A stretch of 33,235 nucleotides of DNA. Source: Clostridia bacterium (GTDB lineage Bacteria; Bacillota; Clostridia; Oscillospirales; Acutalibacteraceae). Shown one piece after another: positions 6,709-14,492 of this stretch (positions within the stretch are counted from its first letter, which is position 1; each line of letters opens with the position of its first letter). A model generated the notes under the pieces. The model was not told the DNA's origin and did no database searches. It saw only the letters and a list, made by a program, of their open reading frames with translations. A program made the translations under genes and the position numbers. Location: positions 1-33,235 of the forward strand of contig JAFSYP010000072.1 of assembly GCA_017449935.1 (NCBI GenBank), in the 5' to 3' direction.

Positions 6709-7416
6709 TCATTTAAACCTTTTGACATATATCTCGTGATTTTGAACAAAATCGTTGATCCGATCTCTGCTTACGGGGATCGTTCTGCCGTCTTTCATCA
6801 CAATGAGACGGTCACGAATGCTGTAATTCTTTATATATTCAAAATTGATAATATAAGACCGGTGCACCTTGAAAAAAAGCTGCTTGGGGAGTATATCGTA
6901 AATATCCTTCATAAGGTGATTATACTCGACCGTCTGGGTTTTCATTGTGACAAGCGAGGTCTTCCTCTGTGCTTCAATACAGATAATGTCATTTGTATAA
7001 ATAATATCCTCCTGTGTTACCTGTTTGAGTGAAATATGCCTTGAATAAACCGTCGGGAGCATCAGGCTGTTCAACGCTTCGTACAATTCCTCTGTATTAA
7101 CCGGCTTGTGAAGAAAGCGGTGTGTATTGACTTTAAACGCCTCCTGAATGAAGTGCATATACGCGGTCAAAAAAACGATGTAGGATTCAACGTTCTTCTC
7201 TTTTCTCAGTTTCTCGGCAAGAACCATGCCGTCCATTTTGCCTAATTGATAATCGAGGATATACATATCGAATATCTGATCGCACCGCAGCAAGGATTCC
7301 CCCGATGAAAAAGATCTGCAGTGAAGATCATAGTCATATTGGACGGCATATTCGTTAATAAGATTCACAACAAGGTCGTTCTCATATTGATCGTCGTCAC
7401 ATACTGCGATCCACAT
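6709..7416 (-). CDS. LytTR-family response regulator 1
   Basis: The 235-residue regulator has an N-terminal receiver domain with acidic residues D7-D9, phospho-acceptor D55 in MYILDYQLGKMDG and conserved K104 (FLHKPVN). A C-terminal LytTR DNA-binding domain covers about 135-233 (FFKVHRSYIINFEYI). LytTR regulators such as AgrA and VirR bind pairs of 9-bp direct repeats about 21 bp apart. The start at 7416 was chosen because GGAGGTG lies just upstream. A longer frame from 7464 would run through the promoter. It forms an operon with kinase 1 and shares its AT-rich composition. It may or may not control the neighbouring secreted operons, because a second regulator lies in the cluster. Confidence 0.92.
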   Translation of the reverse strand: MWIAVCDDDQYENDLVVNLINEYAVQYDYDLHCRSFSSGESLLRCDQIFDMYILDYQLGKMDGMVLAEKLRKEKNVESYIVFLTAYMHFIQEAFKVNTHRFLHKPVNTEELYEALNSLMLPTVYSRHISLKQVTQEDIIYTNDIICIEAQRKTSLVTMKTQTVEYNHLMKDIYDILPKQLFFKVHRSYIINFEYIKNYSIRDRLIVMKDGRTIPVSRDRINDFVQNHEIYVKRFK

Positions 7417-7435
7417 ACAAACACCTCCGCGACAA

Positions 7436-7464
7436 ATTGTAACAAAAAAGCAAACAGAATACAA
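7436..7464 (-). promoter_or_regulatory. Promoter of regulator 1/kinase 1 operon
   Basis: On the minus strand TTGTAT (7464-7459), a 17-base spacer and TACAAT (7441-7436) lie 20 bases upstream of the regulator start codon. This is a standard sigma-A promoter with a recognisable -35, unlike the promoters of the secreted operons. Confidence 0.7.
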
Positions 7465-7506
7465 GTCTTAGATGGAAAATCGTGTTATTTCAAACCGCTG
7501 CGCGCG

Positions 7507-10500
7507 TCACGGCAGGACGACGCCCCAACCGCCCGCAAGGAAGCGCTTGAGCAAGATCACGTCTGCCAGAGTCAGTACGCCGTCGCTGTCCACATCAGCA
7601 TTCAGGATGTCCGGGTCGGCGTCCCAGCCGCCGACGAGCGCACGCGCCATCAGTACGGCGTCCTTGAGATCGACCTGACCGTCGCCGCTCGCGTCGCCGC
7701 TGATGCGCAGATTGATTTTGAGCGAAGCGTTCTGTACCGTCAGCGGTACAGTTTGCAGCAAGGCGTTCCGCGCGGCGGTCGGCTGGAAGCGCAGTGTGAT
7801 CGGCGTTGTAATATTGCCCTGCTCGATTTCGTTTACGGTGAAGGTAAAAACGAGGATCGTGCCGGTTTCGGTATGACTTTCGGTCGCCAGCGCGTCGTCC
7901 CAGAGAATGCCGAACGGGATGACGGTATTTGCGCCGCTGAACAATGTGCTGCCGCTTTGCAGCATGCCCACTGCCTGAACGTCCGTCAGCGTAAGATATG
8001 CAGGGTCATAATCGAGGGAAAGCTGCAAGCCGACAAGTCCCGTATTTTTAGTCACGTCCGCTGTGACCCGGACCGTTTCTCCCGGGTGCACCGCCGCGGC
8101 GGGCACCGTCAACTGCAGCGCCGCTTCACGCGCGATCTCGATCGGCACATCTGTCGACCGGATCGAGACGGCTTCCGCCCCATCCACATCGCATGCGCTG
8201 ACGCCTTCGCCGGAAATCGAAACGATCGTACTGCCCGCCGTCGCGTCCGGCAGGATCGTGAAGGTAAGCTCTGCCTGCGCCGCATCCGCACCGGGAAGCG
8301 TGCGCCAGTACAGCGTGTCATTGCCGCGTATTTCCGGATCCGGCAGCGCCTCGCACCGCGCCGTCTCGAACCGCAGCATATTCTTGTCATAGTCCAGATG
8401 TATATCCAACTCCGTCAGGGCGTCGATGTTTTGAAGCTGTGCATGTATCGTTACGCTCTGCTCACGACGGCCTGCGGCGCCTTCCGCGGTACAGATCGGC
8501 GTCGGCAGCGTTTCCGTATAGTCCGCGTCATAGCTGTCGCCGCAGACGCAGGTGTAGCGGGTAAAACCTTCATGCAGATATCCGGGCGGCGTGACGACGG
8601 CGGTATAGTCATGCACGTGCCCGCTGTGATCTGTACAGACTGTATATCGAAAAGAGCGAATGTCGCCGATTGTCTGCTGCGTGAGGCTGTTCGCCGTACT
8701 GCTGCAGATCGTCAGATCGTCCGGGCATTTGGCAAATACTTCCGCCCCAAACGCCGCGTCATGCGGCACATGTACTGTGCGCAGCGTGTTGCCCAGCAGC
8801 CAACTTTCAATAGTGCGAACGGAATCGGGCAGGATCAAGGTCCGTAGACTCGCTTCGGAAATGTACGGATAATAACCGAAACCGCCGTTTTGATATGCTT
8901 CAAGTCTGCTTGCCATAAAACCTTCAGTCAGAATATTCCGCAGCGACAGCCGGTCGAAGCATTCCAGTCCTCCGTAGGTTCTTTCGGTATCGTCCAGGAT
9001 CGTCGTCACGGGCCTGCCGGCGATTTCGCTCGGAATGGTAAGCGTCTGTGTTCCGAAATCAAACGCCGACAGATACGGAGAAGAATAATTGCCCGCCAAA
9101 CCGTTGCACAGGAAGTCAAGGTCGCAGCCTGTGATGATGACGCCGTCCGGGTTGGAATAATAATCATAATACATCGGATCGGTCGTATAGTAAAACGGCG
9201 CGGCGTTTTCCTGCAGCGGCGTCAGGTCAAAACTCATTTGGAAGTTTATATCAGCGCTTTCCTGCGGGCTGTAAGGCGACTGTCCTTCGTTCCAAATGGT
9301 TACCGGGACTTCATAGACCACGCCGGCACGCAGCGTGAACGTGATTTGCGAAAGATCGTATCCGGCGTTTGTGTATACAGGATCGCCGAGCGCGTCCGGC
9401 GCTTCCGATTCCTCAAGGACGCCGTTCGAGTTTGTATCCGTGAAGGCGCCTTCTGTGCAGATCGGTCTGTAAGCAGACGACCCGTAACAACCGTTCTGCG
9501 TCCCGTTCAGGATCACGCGTCCGTTTTGCAGCGACTCCGGAACACTGTTTTGAATACCGCACGCATACAGCAGATCGCCGATCTGGACCATGCCGTAATA
9601 GTTTGCGGGTGCGTTAAAACAGATATTGAGCTTTGCTTCACAGTCACAGGGCGCCTTGAACACGATCGTGCGCACAGGTCCGGAATAACCGGGCTGCGCC
9701 TGATCCAAATAAGAACTGTACAGCACGTTCGGATTTTCTGCGTCGACCCCATAATTGCAGAACATCATCTGACGAGTGTTCGGATCAAGGGAGACCGGAG
9801 TTTGCAGATTCATAGCCCAATCATACGCCGCCTGTTCCGCGTCGCTTATGTATGGATAGTTGTTGGCGTACCTGCTGCGGTCATACTGCATGTGCAGATC
9901 CGGCAACCAGATATTCGGGTAAAGCGAAAACTGCGAACCATAGTCATACCGGCATAGGTCATACATCAACGTGGAAAAGAGCAGTCCGTTCGGTTGACTG
10001 CCGCCTTCCATGCGGGAAGATACGCCGAAATGAAACGACGAAACAGAGGTGTCGCCGGACGCAAAAGACTGACAGGGCGATGCGAGCGGATGCGACCAAT
10101 AGGTCGTGGGGTTTTCGGAAAGCATCCAGAACTCCGTTAGTCGCACGCGCTCCGGATATTCCTCCCAAAACTCTTCCCAGTCGTACCAGGTTGTTGTGAA
10201 ATCATTAAACCAAAGCATCCCGCCGTCCGGTGAGGAAAAGTCATCATTCAGTACCGCGGAGCACCAGTTCTCCCAACCTTCCTGTGTACCGTAATACGTT
10301 TCCGCGCCTTCTGCGGTCAGCCACATCGAACCGTCAGGCGAATAGACCGTGACCGGTGTGTCTCCCGCTCCGTACTGTATCCAACTGCCGTTGTAATATC
10401 CATCGCGGTCGACCCACACTTCTCCGTTCGGCGAGGCAAGCGCACACAAGGGATACCTGCGTGCCCACGCTGCGCCTGCCGGCAGCAGCATACTGCAAAG

Positions 10501-10551
10501 CAGCGCCGCGGCAAGTAAAACGGATAAATAGGTTTTGCCTGCTTTTTTCAT
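7507..10551 (-). CDS. Secreted cohesin-dockerin protein 1 (two cohesin-like domains, LRR region)
   Basis: The 1014-residue protein has a signal peptide (residues 1-30, MKKAGKTYLSVLLAAALLCS...). Next comes a large Trp/Tyr-rich extracellular region (31-365) and a calcium-loop-like motif DTNSNGVLEESE near 370. A BspA-like leucine-rich stretch follows (about 500-620, LRTLILPDSVRTIES), then one Cys-containing HxC-type linker repeat (about 640-685), two cohesin-like domains (about 690-808 and 809-950) and a dockerin (951-1014). Both dockerin calcium loops are intact (DASGDGQVD and DVDSDGVLT), and the tail is GGWGVVLP. Carrying cohesins and a dockerin in one chain, it can in principle link to neighbours at both ends. 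It is the last gene of the minus-strand operon starting near 14.2 kb. GGAGGG precedes the ATG by six bases. Confidence 0.93.
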   Translation of the reverse strand: MKKAGKTYLSVLLAAALLCSMLLPAGAAWARRYPLCALASPNGEVWVDRDGYYNGSWIQYGAGDTPVTVYSPDGSMWLTAEGAETYYGTQEGWENWCSAVLNDDFSSPDGGMLWFNDFTTTWYDWEEFWEEYPERVRLTEFWMLSENPTTYWSHPLASPCQSFASGDTSVSSFHFGVSSRMEGGSQPNGLLFSTLMYDLCRYDYGSQFSLYPNIWLPDLHMQYDRSRYANNYPYISDAEQAAYDWAMNLQTPVSLDPNTRQMMFCNYGVDAENPNVLYSSYLDQAQPGYSGPVRTIVFKAPCDCEAKLNICFNAPANYYGMVQIGDLLYACGIQNSVPESLQNGRVILNGTQNGCYGSSAYRPICTEGAFTDTNSNGVLEESEAPDALGDPVYTNAGYDLSQITFTLRAGVVYEVPVTIWNEGQSPYSPQESADINFQMSFDLTPLQENAAPFYYTTDPMYYDYYSNPDGVIITGCDLDFLCNGLAGNYSSPYLSAFDFGTQTLTIPSEIAGRPVTTILDDTERTYGGLECFDRLSLRNILTEGFMASRLEAYQNGGFGYYPYISEASLRTLILPDSVRTIESWLLGNTLRTVHVPHDAAFGAEVFAKCPDDLTICSSTANSLTQQTIGDIRSFRYTVCTDHSGHVHDYTAVVTPPGYLHEGFTRYTCVCGDSYDADYTETLPTPICTAEGAAGRREQSVTIHAQLQNIDALTELDIHLDYDKNMLRFETARCEALPDPEIRGNDTLYWRTLPGADAAQAELTFTILPDATAGSTIVSISGEGVSACDVDGAEAVSIRSTDVPIEIAREAALQLTVPAAAVHPGETVRVTADVTKNTGLVGLQLSLDYDPAYLTLTDVQAVGMLQSGSTLFSGANTVIPFGILWDDALATESHTETGTILVFTFTVNEIEQGNITTPITLRFQPTAARNALLQTVPLTVQNASLKINLRISGDASGDGQVDLKDAVLMARALVGGWDADPDILNADVDSDGVLTLADVILLKRFLAGGWGVVLP

Positions 10552-10648
10552 AACGATCCCTCCGTCTATTTTTCTATTGATATCATTTTCAGTTTTCGGA
10601 ACACTGCGGGATAAACAAAAGATCCAAAATCAGACGGCGTTTTCCGTT

Positions 10649-12235
10649 TTACCGTGCCTCGCGCAATTCGCGGATCTGCCGAACGAGAGAGGGCAAGTTT
10701 TTCCAAAACTGCCGATGCCAGGCAAACGGATTTGACACGCCCTGTGTTTTGAAGGAATCAAACTGCGAAACGTCTTCGTTCCAGGAAAAGCCGTTCAGCG
10801 TCTCAATGCCAAAGTAGAATATACTTCCGGAAAGCTGCGTGAAATCGGGGTCGATGTACAGGACATTACATCTGCCGGACGGGTACATGGAGGAATTGTT
10901 GTCGTACATGATCAGGATGTGGTTGCCCTGCGCGTCCGTATAAGCGCCGGTAAGCAGTACGCCGTGCACGCCGCCGATGCCGTCCGAAAGATTGCCTGTG
11001 AGGATCGTTTTGAGCGGGTGCGATTCGCCGTAGATCTCCAGATAAACCGGCGTGCCCTGTTCGAGCGTGCGGTACATCGCCTGCAGCTGCGCGGTGTATT
11101 CTTTGCCGCCGGGATTGATCGCCACATGGTTGACCAAATGGCAGGCGACCGCCTGATTGTTATAGTAGTTGATCGTGCTCTGCACCAGATCGTCCGGCTC
11201 GAGTTCGGCGACGCACGATACGCCTTGCGGCGAGAGCAGATCCAGTTTGCCGTAATGCTGCAGCAGAACGGTGATCGGGAAGCCGCAGCACGAACCGATG
11301 AAGATCTGCGTCGGCCAAAACAGCGTCATATACATGCAGCCGACGGCAGCCAGAGGCGCAAACGGCGAGAGCGCGAACGTACCGAACCAGTTTGTGAGAA
11401 ACCGCAGGAAATGGGAGCGCGTATAAAGGTACCCGTCGACGTCCGCATTGAACACGGAGTCACTGTTCAGGAAGGAAAACACCTCAGTGCGGTCGATCCC
11501 GATCTTGCACCAAATGGGGGTGAAGATATACTGCTTTCCTGCCTCAGCCGCAATATCCGTCAGGTCCGAATCATGCGTCAGGTCTTTGCCCTCCGGGATA
11601 TTCCGGGGATCATAATAGACTTTCTCGCCGTCCGCCGATTGCCAGCCGACGAGGATGCGGTGATCGTCGGACTGGAGAAAACTGTATCGGCGCGGCAGCC
11701 GGATGACGTCTCCGTCACGCAGCAGCCTTTCGATCGTCATGCCGTCGATCTGAAAGAGGGCCCGGGCGTGGCTCTTGGGCGGGACGGGCGACACGTCGAC
11801 CACGCGGAAACCGTAGGCGGCGCCGGCATAGTCGGTTTGCAACAGAAGCGAAAAGCGGTTGCCGCGCACGCGCACGGCGGCGCCGGAGAGTTCATCGCCC
11901 GCATAGCATCCCTGCATCTGACCGTCCGCATCATAGATCGTCAGCGTGTCGCCGTCTGTTTCGTAGAAGCCGTTCTCATAAAACTTCCGCACATATGTTT
12001 CGGGCGTGTCTTCCGTAATGGTACAATAGTACTGTTGCGGGTGGAAGTACGTATCCGCGGAAAAGGTAATGTACAAAGCGTCCGCATCGCCGGGGTAGAC
12101 ATATTCCCACGTTTGCGAGGTGTTGTTTGCGTACGCATGGGTGCTCTGCGGGTAGACGTCCTGCGCCGCCGGCGAAAAAACGAGGCTGCACAGCACGAGC
12201 GCCGCCGTAAGTACGACTGCAATATATTTTTTCAT
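10649..12235 (-). CDS. Secreted CUB-like plus C39-like cysteine peptidase protein
   Basis: The 528-residue protein has a signal peptide (MKKYIAVVLTAALVLCSLVF). A CUB-like beta-sandwich (about 33-150) shows TWEYVYPGDADALYITFSAD, DTLTIYDADG and YGFRVVD. A linker domain with an InlB-repeat flavour follows (about 165-250, ILVGWQSADGEKVYY). The C-terminal papain-fold C39-like domain (about 305-480) has the candidate nucleophile in GSCCGFPITV (Cys about 314) and His about 421 in GVHGVLLTGAY, with a following Asp/Asn (MYDNN). C39-type domains cleave peptides, often after double glycine, but inactive relatives exist. GGAGGT fixes the start at 12235. It lies in the operon 14099 to 7507, so a role in processing secreted partners or a peptide signal is possible but unproven. 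Confidence 0.87.
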   Translation of the reverse strand: MKKYIAVVLTAALVLCSLVFSPAAQDVYPQSTHAYANNTSQTWEYVYPGDADALYITFSADTYFHPQQYYCTITEDTPETYVRKFYENGFYETDGDTLTIYDADGQMQGCYAGDELSGAAVRVRGNRFSLLLQTDYAGAAYGFRVVDVSPVPPKSHARALFQIDGMTIERLLRDGDVIRLPRRYSFLQSDDHRILVGWQSADGEKVYYDPRNIPEGKDLTHDSDLTDIAAEAGKQYIFTPIWCKIGIDRTEVFSFLNSDSVFNADVDGYLYTRSHFLRFLTNWFGTFALSPFAPLAAVGCMYMTLFWPTQIFIGSCCGFPITVLLQHYGKLDLLSPQGVSCVAELEPDDLVQSTINYYNNQAVACHLVNHVAINPGGKEYTAQLQAMYRTLEQGTPVYLEIYGESHPLKTILTGNLSDGIGGVHGVLLTGAYTDAQGNHILIMYDNNSSMYPSGRCNVLYIDPDFTQLSGSIFYFGIETLNGFSWNEDVSQFDSFKTQGVSNPFAWHRQFWKNLPSLVRQIRELREAR

Positions 12236-12270
12236 GACCATACCTCCAAGATTCTGTATTTCTTTCGGTC

Positions 12271-13272
12271 TCAATAATGCCGCGCGCCGCAGGCACAATA
12301 TTGGTGCGTGCCGGTTACCCTCCAGAAGAACAGGACAAAGCAATAAACAAAAGAGCGGACGGTGTCGCGGTTGAACACGAGCAGAACAGCAAGCGGGAAA
12401 TGGTTCAACTTATGGCACATGCAGGTACAGTCGTCATTCGTCTGCGGGGGTTCAGAATCATTGGTCCATTTGGCGCCGCAGTAAACGCAGGCCAGCGGGC
12501 TGTCCGGATCTCCCAAGTTGCGGGTCCATCTGTGGGCGTCGGGATCGGGCGGCAGGACTTCGGTCGAATAGACTTCGCCGCACGGACACAGCGCGGATTT
12601 ATACCCGGATTCTATGCACGTGGGGGCCTGCTCGACGTAATAATAAACGTGTGTGTGCGTTTCGCCCATCGGAAGAAAGGTATATCGCATCTTGGCGGCA
12701 TAGTTTTCCGCAGCGCTGTCGGGCGATGCGGCGATCCGAAAATCATAGCCGTCGTACGTGTATTCGAGGCGGATGGCGTCGTCCGCGATCGTTGTGACCG
12801 AATCGGGAAACACGATACAGCTTTGGTAAGGGGCGTTCATACTGCAGCTGCCGATCGTCTGCGTGCCGTCCGGGATTACATAGATTTTTCTCCACAGCGA
12901 AGGAAACGCGACTGCCGTTTTGCCGTCCATAGTATACAGCGCGCCGTTGCGCACGGTGAACCACGGGTTGTCGTCGTCCACGGAGAATTCGCGGACCCAA
13001 GAATCGGCATTTTTACCGTAGAACACGGCGCCGTTCAGTACGTCCGGCGTCAGCGCTATTCCGCCCAGCGTTTTCGGTACATATCCGCCCTTTGCACCGT
13101 ACCACGCATCCCACTCCACGTCACGCAGCACATCGCCGTCCGGCGTATGCTCGATCCTGTATCGGAAGCCGTTTTCGATCTCATAGGGCGTTTCTTCCGC
13201 GTGCACGCAGAACATCGTGAGAAATACTATACATGCAGCCATGAAACAAGCTGCGCTCTTTTTCATTTTCAT
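12271..13272 (-). CDS. BspA-like secreted protein with C-terminal CxCGxxHY anchoring-type tail
   Basis: The 333-residue protein begins with a signal peptide (MKMKKSAACFMAACIVFLTM). A BspA/LRR_5-like region (about 90-190, including IYVIPDGTQTIGS and CIVFPDSVTTIAD) precedes a Cys-rich repeat (about 215-265, APTCIESGYKSALCPCGEVY). The C-terminal tail of about 50 residues has CTCMCHK, then a hydrophobic segment, and ends CACGARHY. I recall this Cys-rich/hydrophobic/CxCGxxHY tail at the very end of many clostridial surface proteins, where it behaves like an uncharacterised sorting signal. GGAGGA precedes the start. It lies 23 bases after the upstream gene and 35 before the C39-like gene, so it is in the operon. 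Confidence 0.85.
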   Translation of the reverse strand: MKMKKSAACFMAACIVFLTMFCVHAEETPYEIENGFRYRIEHTPDGDVLRDVEWDAWYGAKGGYVPKTLGGIALTPDVLNGAVFYGKNADSWVREFSVDDDNPWFTVRNGALYTMDGKTAVAFPSLWRKIYVIPDGTQTIGSCSMNAPYQSCIVFPDSVTTIADDAIRLEYTYDGYDFRIAASPDSAAENYAAKMRYTFLPMGETHTHVYYYVEQAPTCIESGYKSALCPCGEVYSTEVLPPDPDAHRWTRNLGDPDSPLACVYCGAKWTNDSEPPQTNDDCTCMCHKLNHFPLAVLLVFNRDTVRSFVYCFVLFFWRVTGTHQYCACGARHY

Positions 13273-13295
13273 GTTTATACTCCTCCTTTTTTCGG

Positions 13296-14099
13296 TCATT
13301 CGTACATGATGTAATCCAGAAGATTGAAGACGTCCTTCGGATTGCGGAACAGTTCACGATCCAAATCGTATCCGTAGGCTTTCAGGGAATCACTGACGTC
13401 GCGCCGAAAGCGCGGCTCCAGCGGGATCAAGATTATGCGCATCACAAAGAAGGCGAAGATGGGTGACATATAGAAGGAAAACAGCGTGTCGGGAAGGCTG
13501 CTTATCCAATGGCAGATGCGCCTGGCACCGTCCGGCATTTCTAAGTCGTAACTCATCCGCTGAGGCATACCGTCGATCGAGGCGAGCTTATCTCTGTCAT
13601 TATGTTTGGTGCCTTCAATATACTTTTGCGCGTTGACGGACCGGTCGACGCTATTGTAGAGCAGACCTTCGGGGATCGACAGGCTGTATGTGTAAATGCT
13701 GTGCAGAATATGGTTTTTTATGTAACCCACGTCGTACAGCGGGGCGCCGATCCGGCCGTCCTTGTTCAGCACCGATACGGTCAGCACGCCTGTTTCGGCG
13801 TCGTACGCCGTCGGCTGCAGCAAGAACTCAGCAATACGGACCGCGTTCATATCAACGAAGAATGTCAGCTTTTTGCCGAAGTCGGCACAGTCGAGAGACA
13901 TCGCGTTCTCCGCCCCCATCCATGCGGGTGTGAAATCCAGCGTCATTTCGCTGACCGTATCGCCCTGCGCTTTTGTGACCGTGATCGACGGCCGGTTCAA
14001 TTCGATCTGCGCGTCCTCCGCAGCCGCGGGCATGATGAACAACGTGGTCAGCATGGCGATACTCAGAAGGATCGCCGTTAGTCTTTTTAGGCTTTTCAT
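13296..14099 (-). CDS. Secreted/membrane protein of unknown function, first gene of the operon
   Basis: The 267-residue protein has a signal peptide (MKSLKRLTAILLSIAMLTTL, cleavage after PAAA). An extracellular beta-rich domain (about 30-210) is followed by a hydrophobic segment around 215-235 (SFYMSPIFAFFVMRIILIPL) and a charged C-terminal tail ending LLDYIMYE. It would be anchored with a short cytoplasmic tail. AAAGGA fixes the start at 14099. The longer frame from 14159 has no signal. The gene is promoter-proximal in the minus-strand operon and follows an approximately 115-base leader. No known domain is recognised. Confidence 0.84.
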   Translation of the reverse strand: MKSLKRLTAILLSIAMLTTLFIMPAAAEDAQIELNRPSITVTKAQGDTVSEMTLDFTPAWMGAENAMSLDCADFGKKLTFFVDMNAVRIAEFLLQPTAYDAETGVLTVSVLNKDGRIGAPLYDVGYIKNHILHSIYTYSLSIPEGLLYNSVDRSVNAQKYIEGTKHNDRDKLASIDGMPQRMSYDLEMPDGARRICHWISSLPDTLFSFYMSPIFAFFVMRIILIPLEPRFRRDVSDSLKAYGYDLDRELFRNPKDVFNLLDYIMYE

Positions 14100-14183
14100 G
14101 ATTCTTTTCCTTTCAATGTTATTGAATTCGTCTACGGTTTCCACTGATATTTTTTTCATAAACCGGTATTTCGGTTTTTGACG

Positions 14184-14200
14184 GAGCGGGCTTCCCGCTC
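14184..14200. other. Short perfect hairpin in the operon leader
   Basis: GAGCGGG-CTT-CCCGCTC is a perfect 7-bp stem with a 3-base loop in the 5' leader, between the -10 box and the start of the 13296-14099 gene. No T-run follows on the minus strand, so it is more likely an mRNA 5' structure than a terminator. Confidence 0.3.
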
Positions 14201-14218
14201 GCGCCTTCTACATTTAAC

Positions 14219-14283
14219 ATTTAACCCCAAACCGGATCACAAATGTGGAAATTCGGAATGAACGGTCGAAAAAACGGAACGAA
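14219..14283 (-). promoter_or_regulatory. LytTR-type tandem operator and promoter A (operon 14099 to 7507)
   Basis: On the minus strand TTCGTTCCG (14283-14275), a 12-bp spacer and TTCATTCCG (14262-14254) form direct repeats exactly 21 bp apart. They are followed after 29 bp by TTAAAT (14224-14219) as the -10 candidate. There is no good -35. The region from the repeats to the -10 (about 80 bp) is also similar in sequence to promoter B. Paired 9-bp repeats at two-turn spacing are the known binding geometry of AgrA-like LytTR regulators. Confidence 0.65.
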
Positions 14284-14306
14284 TAGGAAAAATACGGAAT
14301 TACCGG

Positions 14307-14348
14307 AAAAAGCCGTTCTGGTACAACAAAGGTTGAACAAGGACGGCT
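14307..14348 (-). terminator. Terminator of the lipase/SpoIID operon
   Basis: Imperfect 17-bp stem (14311-14327 against 14332-14348, loop AAAG). Read on the minus strand it runs into TTTTT. It lies about 145 bases past the lipase stop and just upstream of operator A, separating the two minus-strand operons. Confidence 0.62.
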
Positions 14349-14492
14349 CTTGGGTTGTTCCGAACATCCGATCGTGACGGACCCGTGTTATGGGGACAAC
14401 CGCCAAAACGTACTGCACCCCCTATCGTTGTTCTATCCAAGTTGAAGTGCTTTCGCATAGCTGAACGTCTGTTTTGACAGAGTATCTGACCG

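Noticed and set aside
10561-10626. A single half-site like AGTGTTCCG upstream of protein 1
   Set aside because: No second copy 21 bp away and no -10 at the right distance; protein 1 is better explained as part of the upstream operon.
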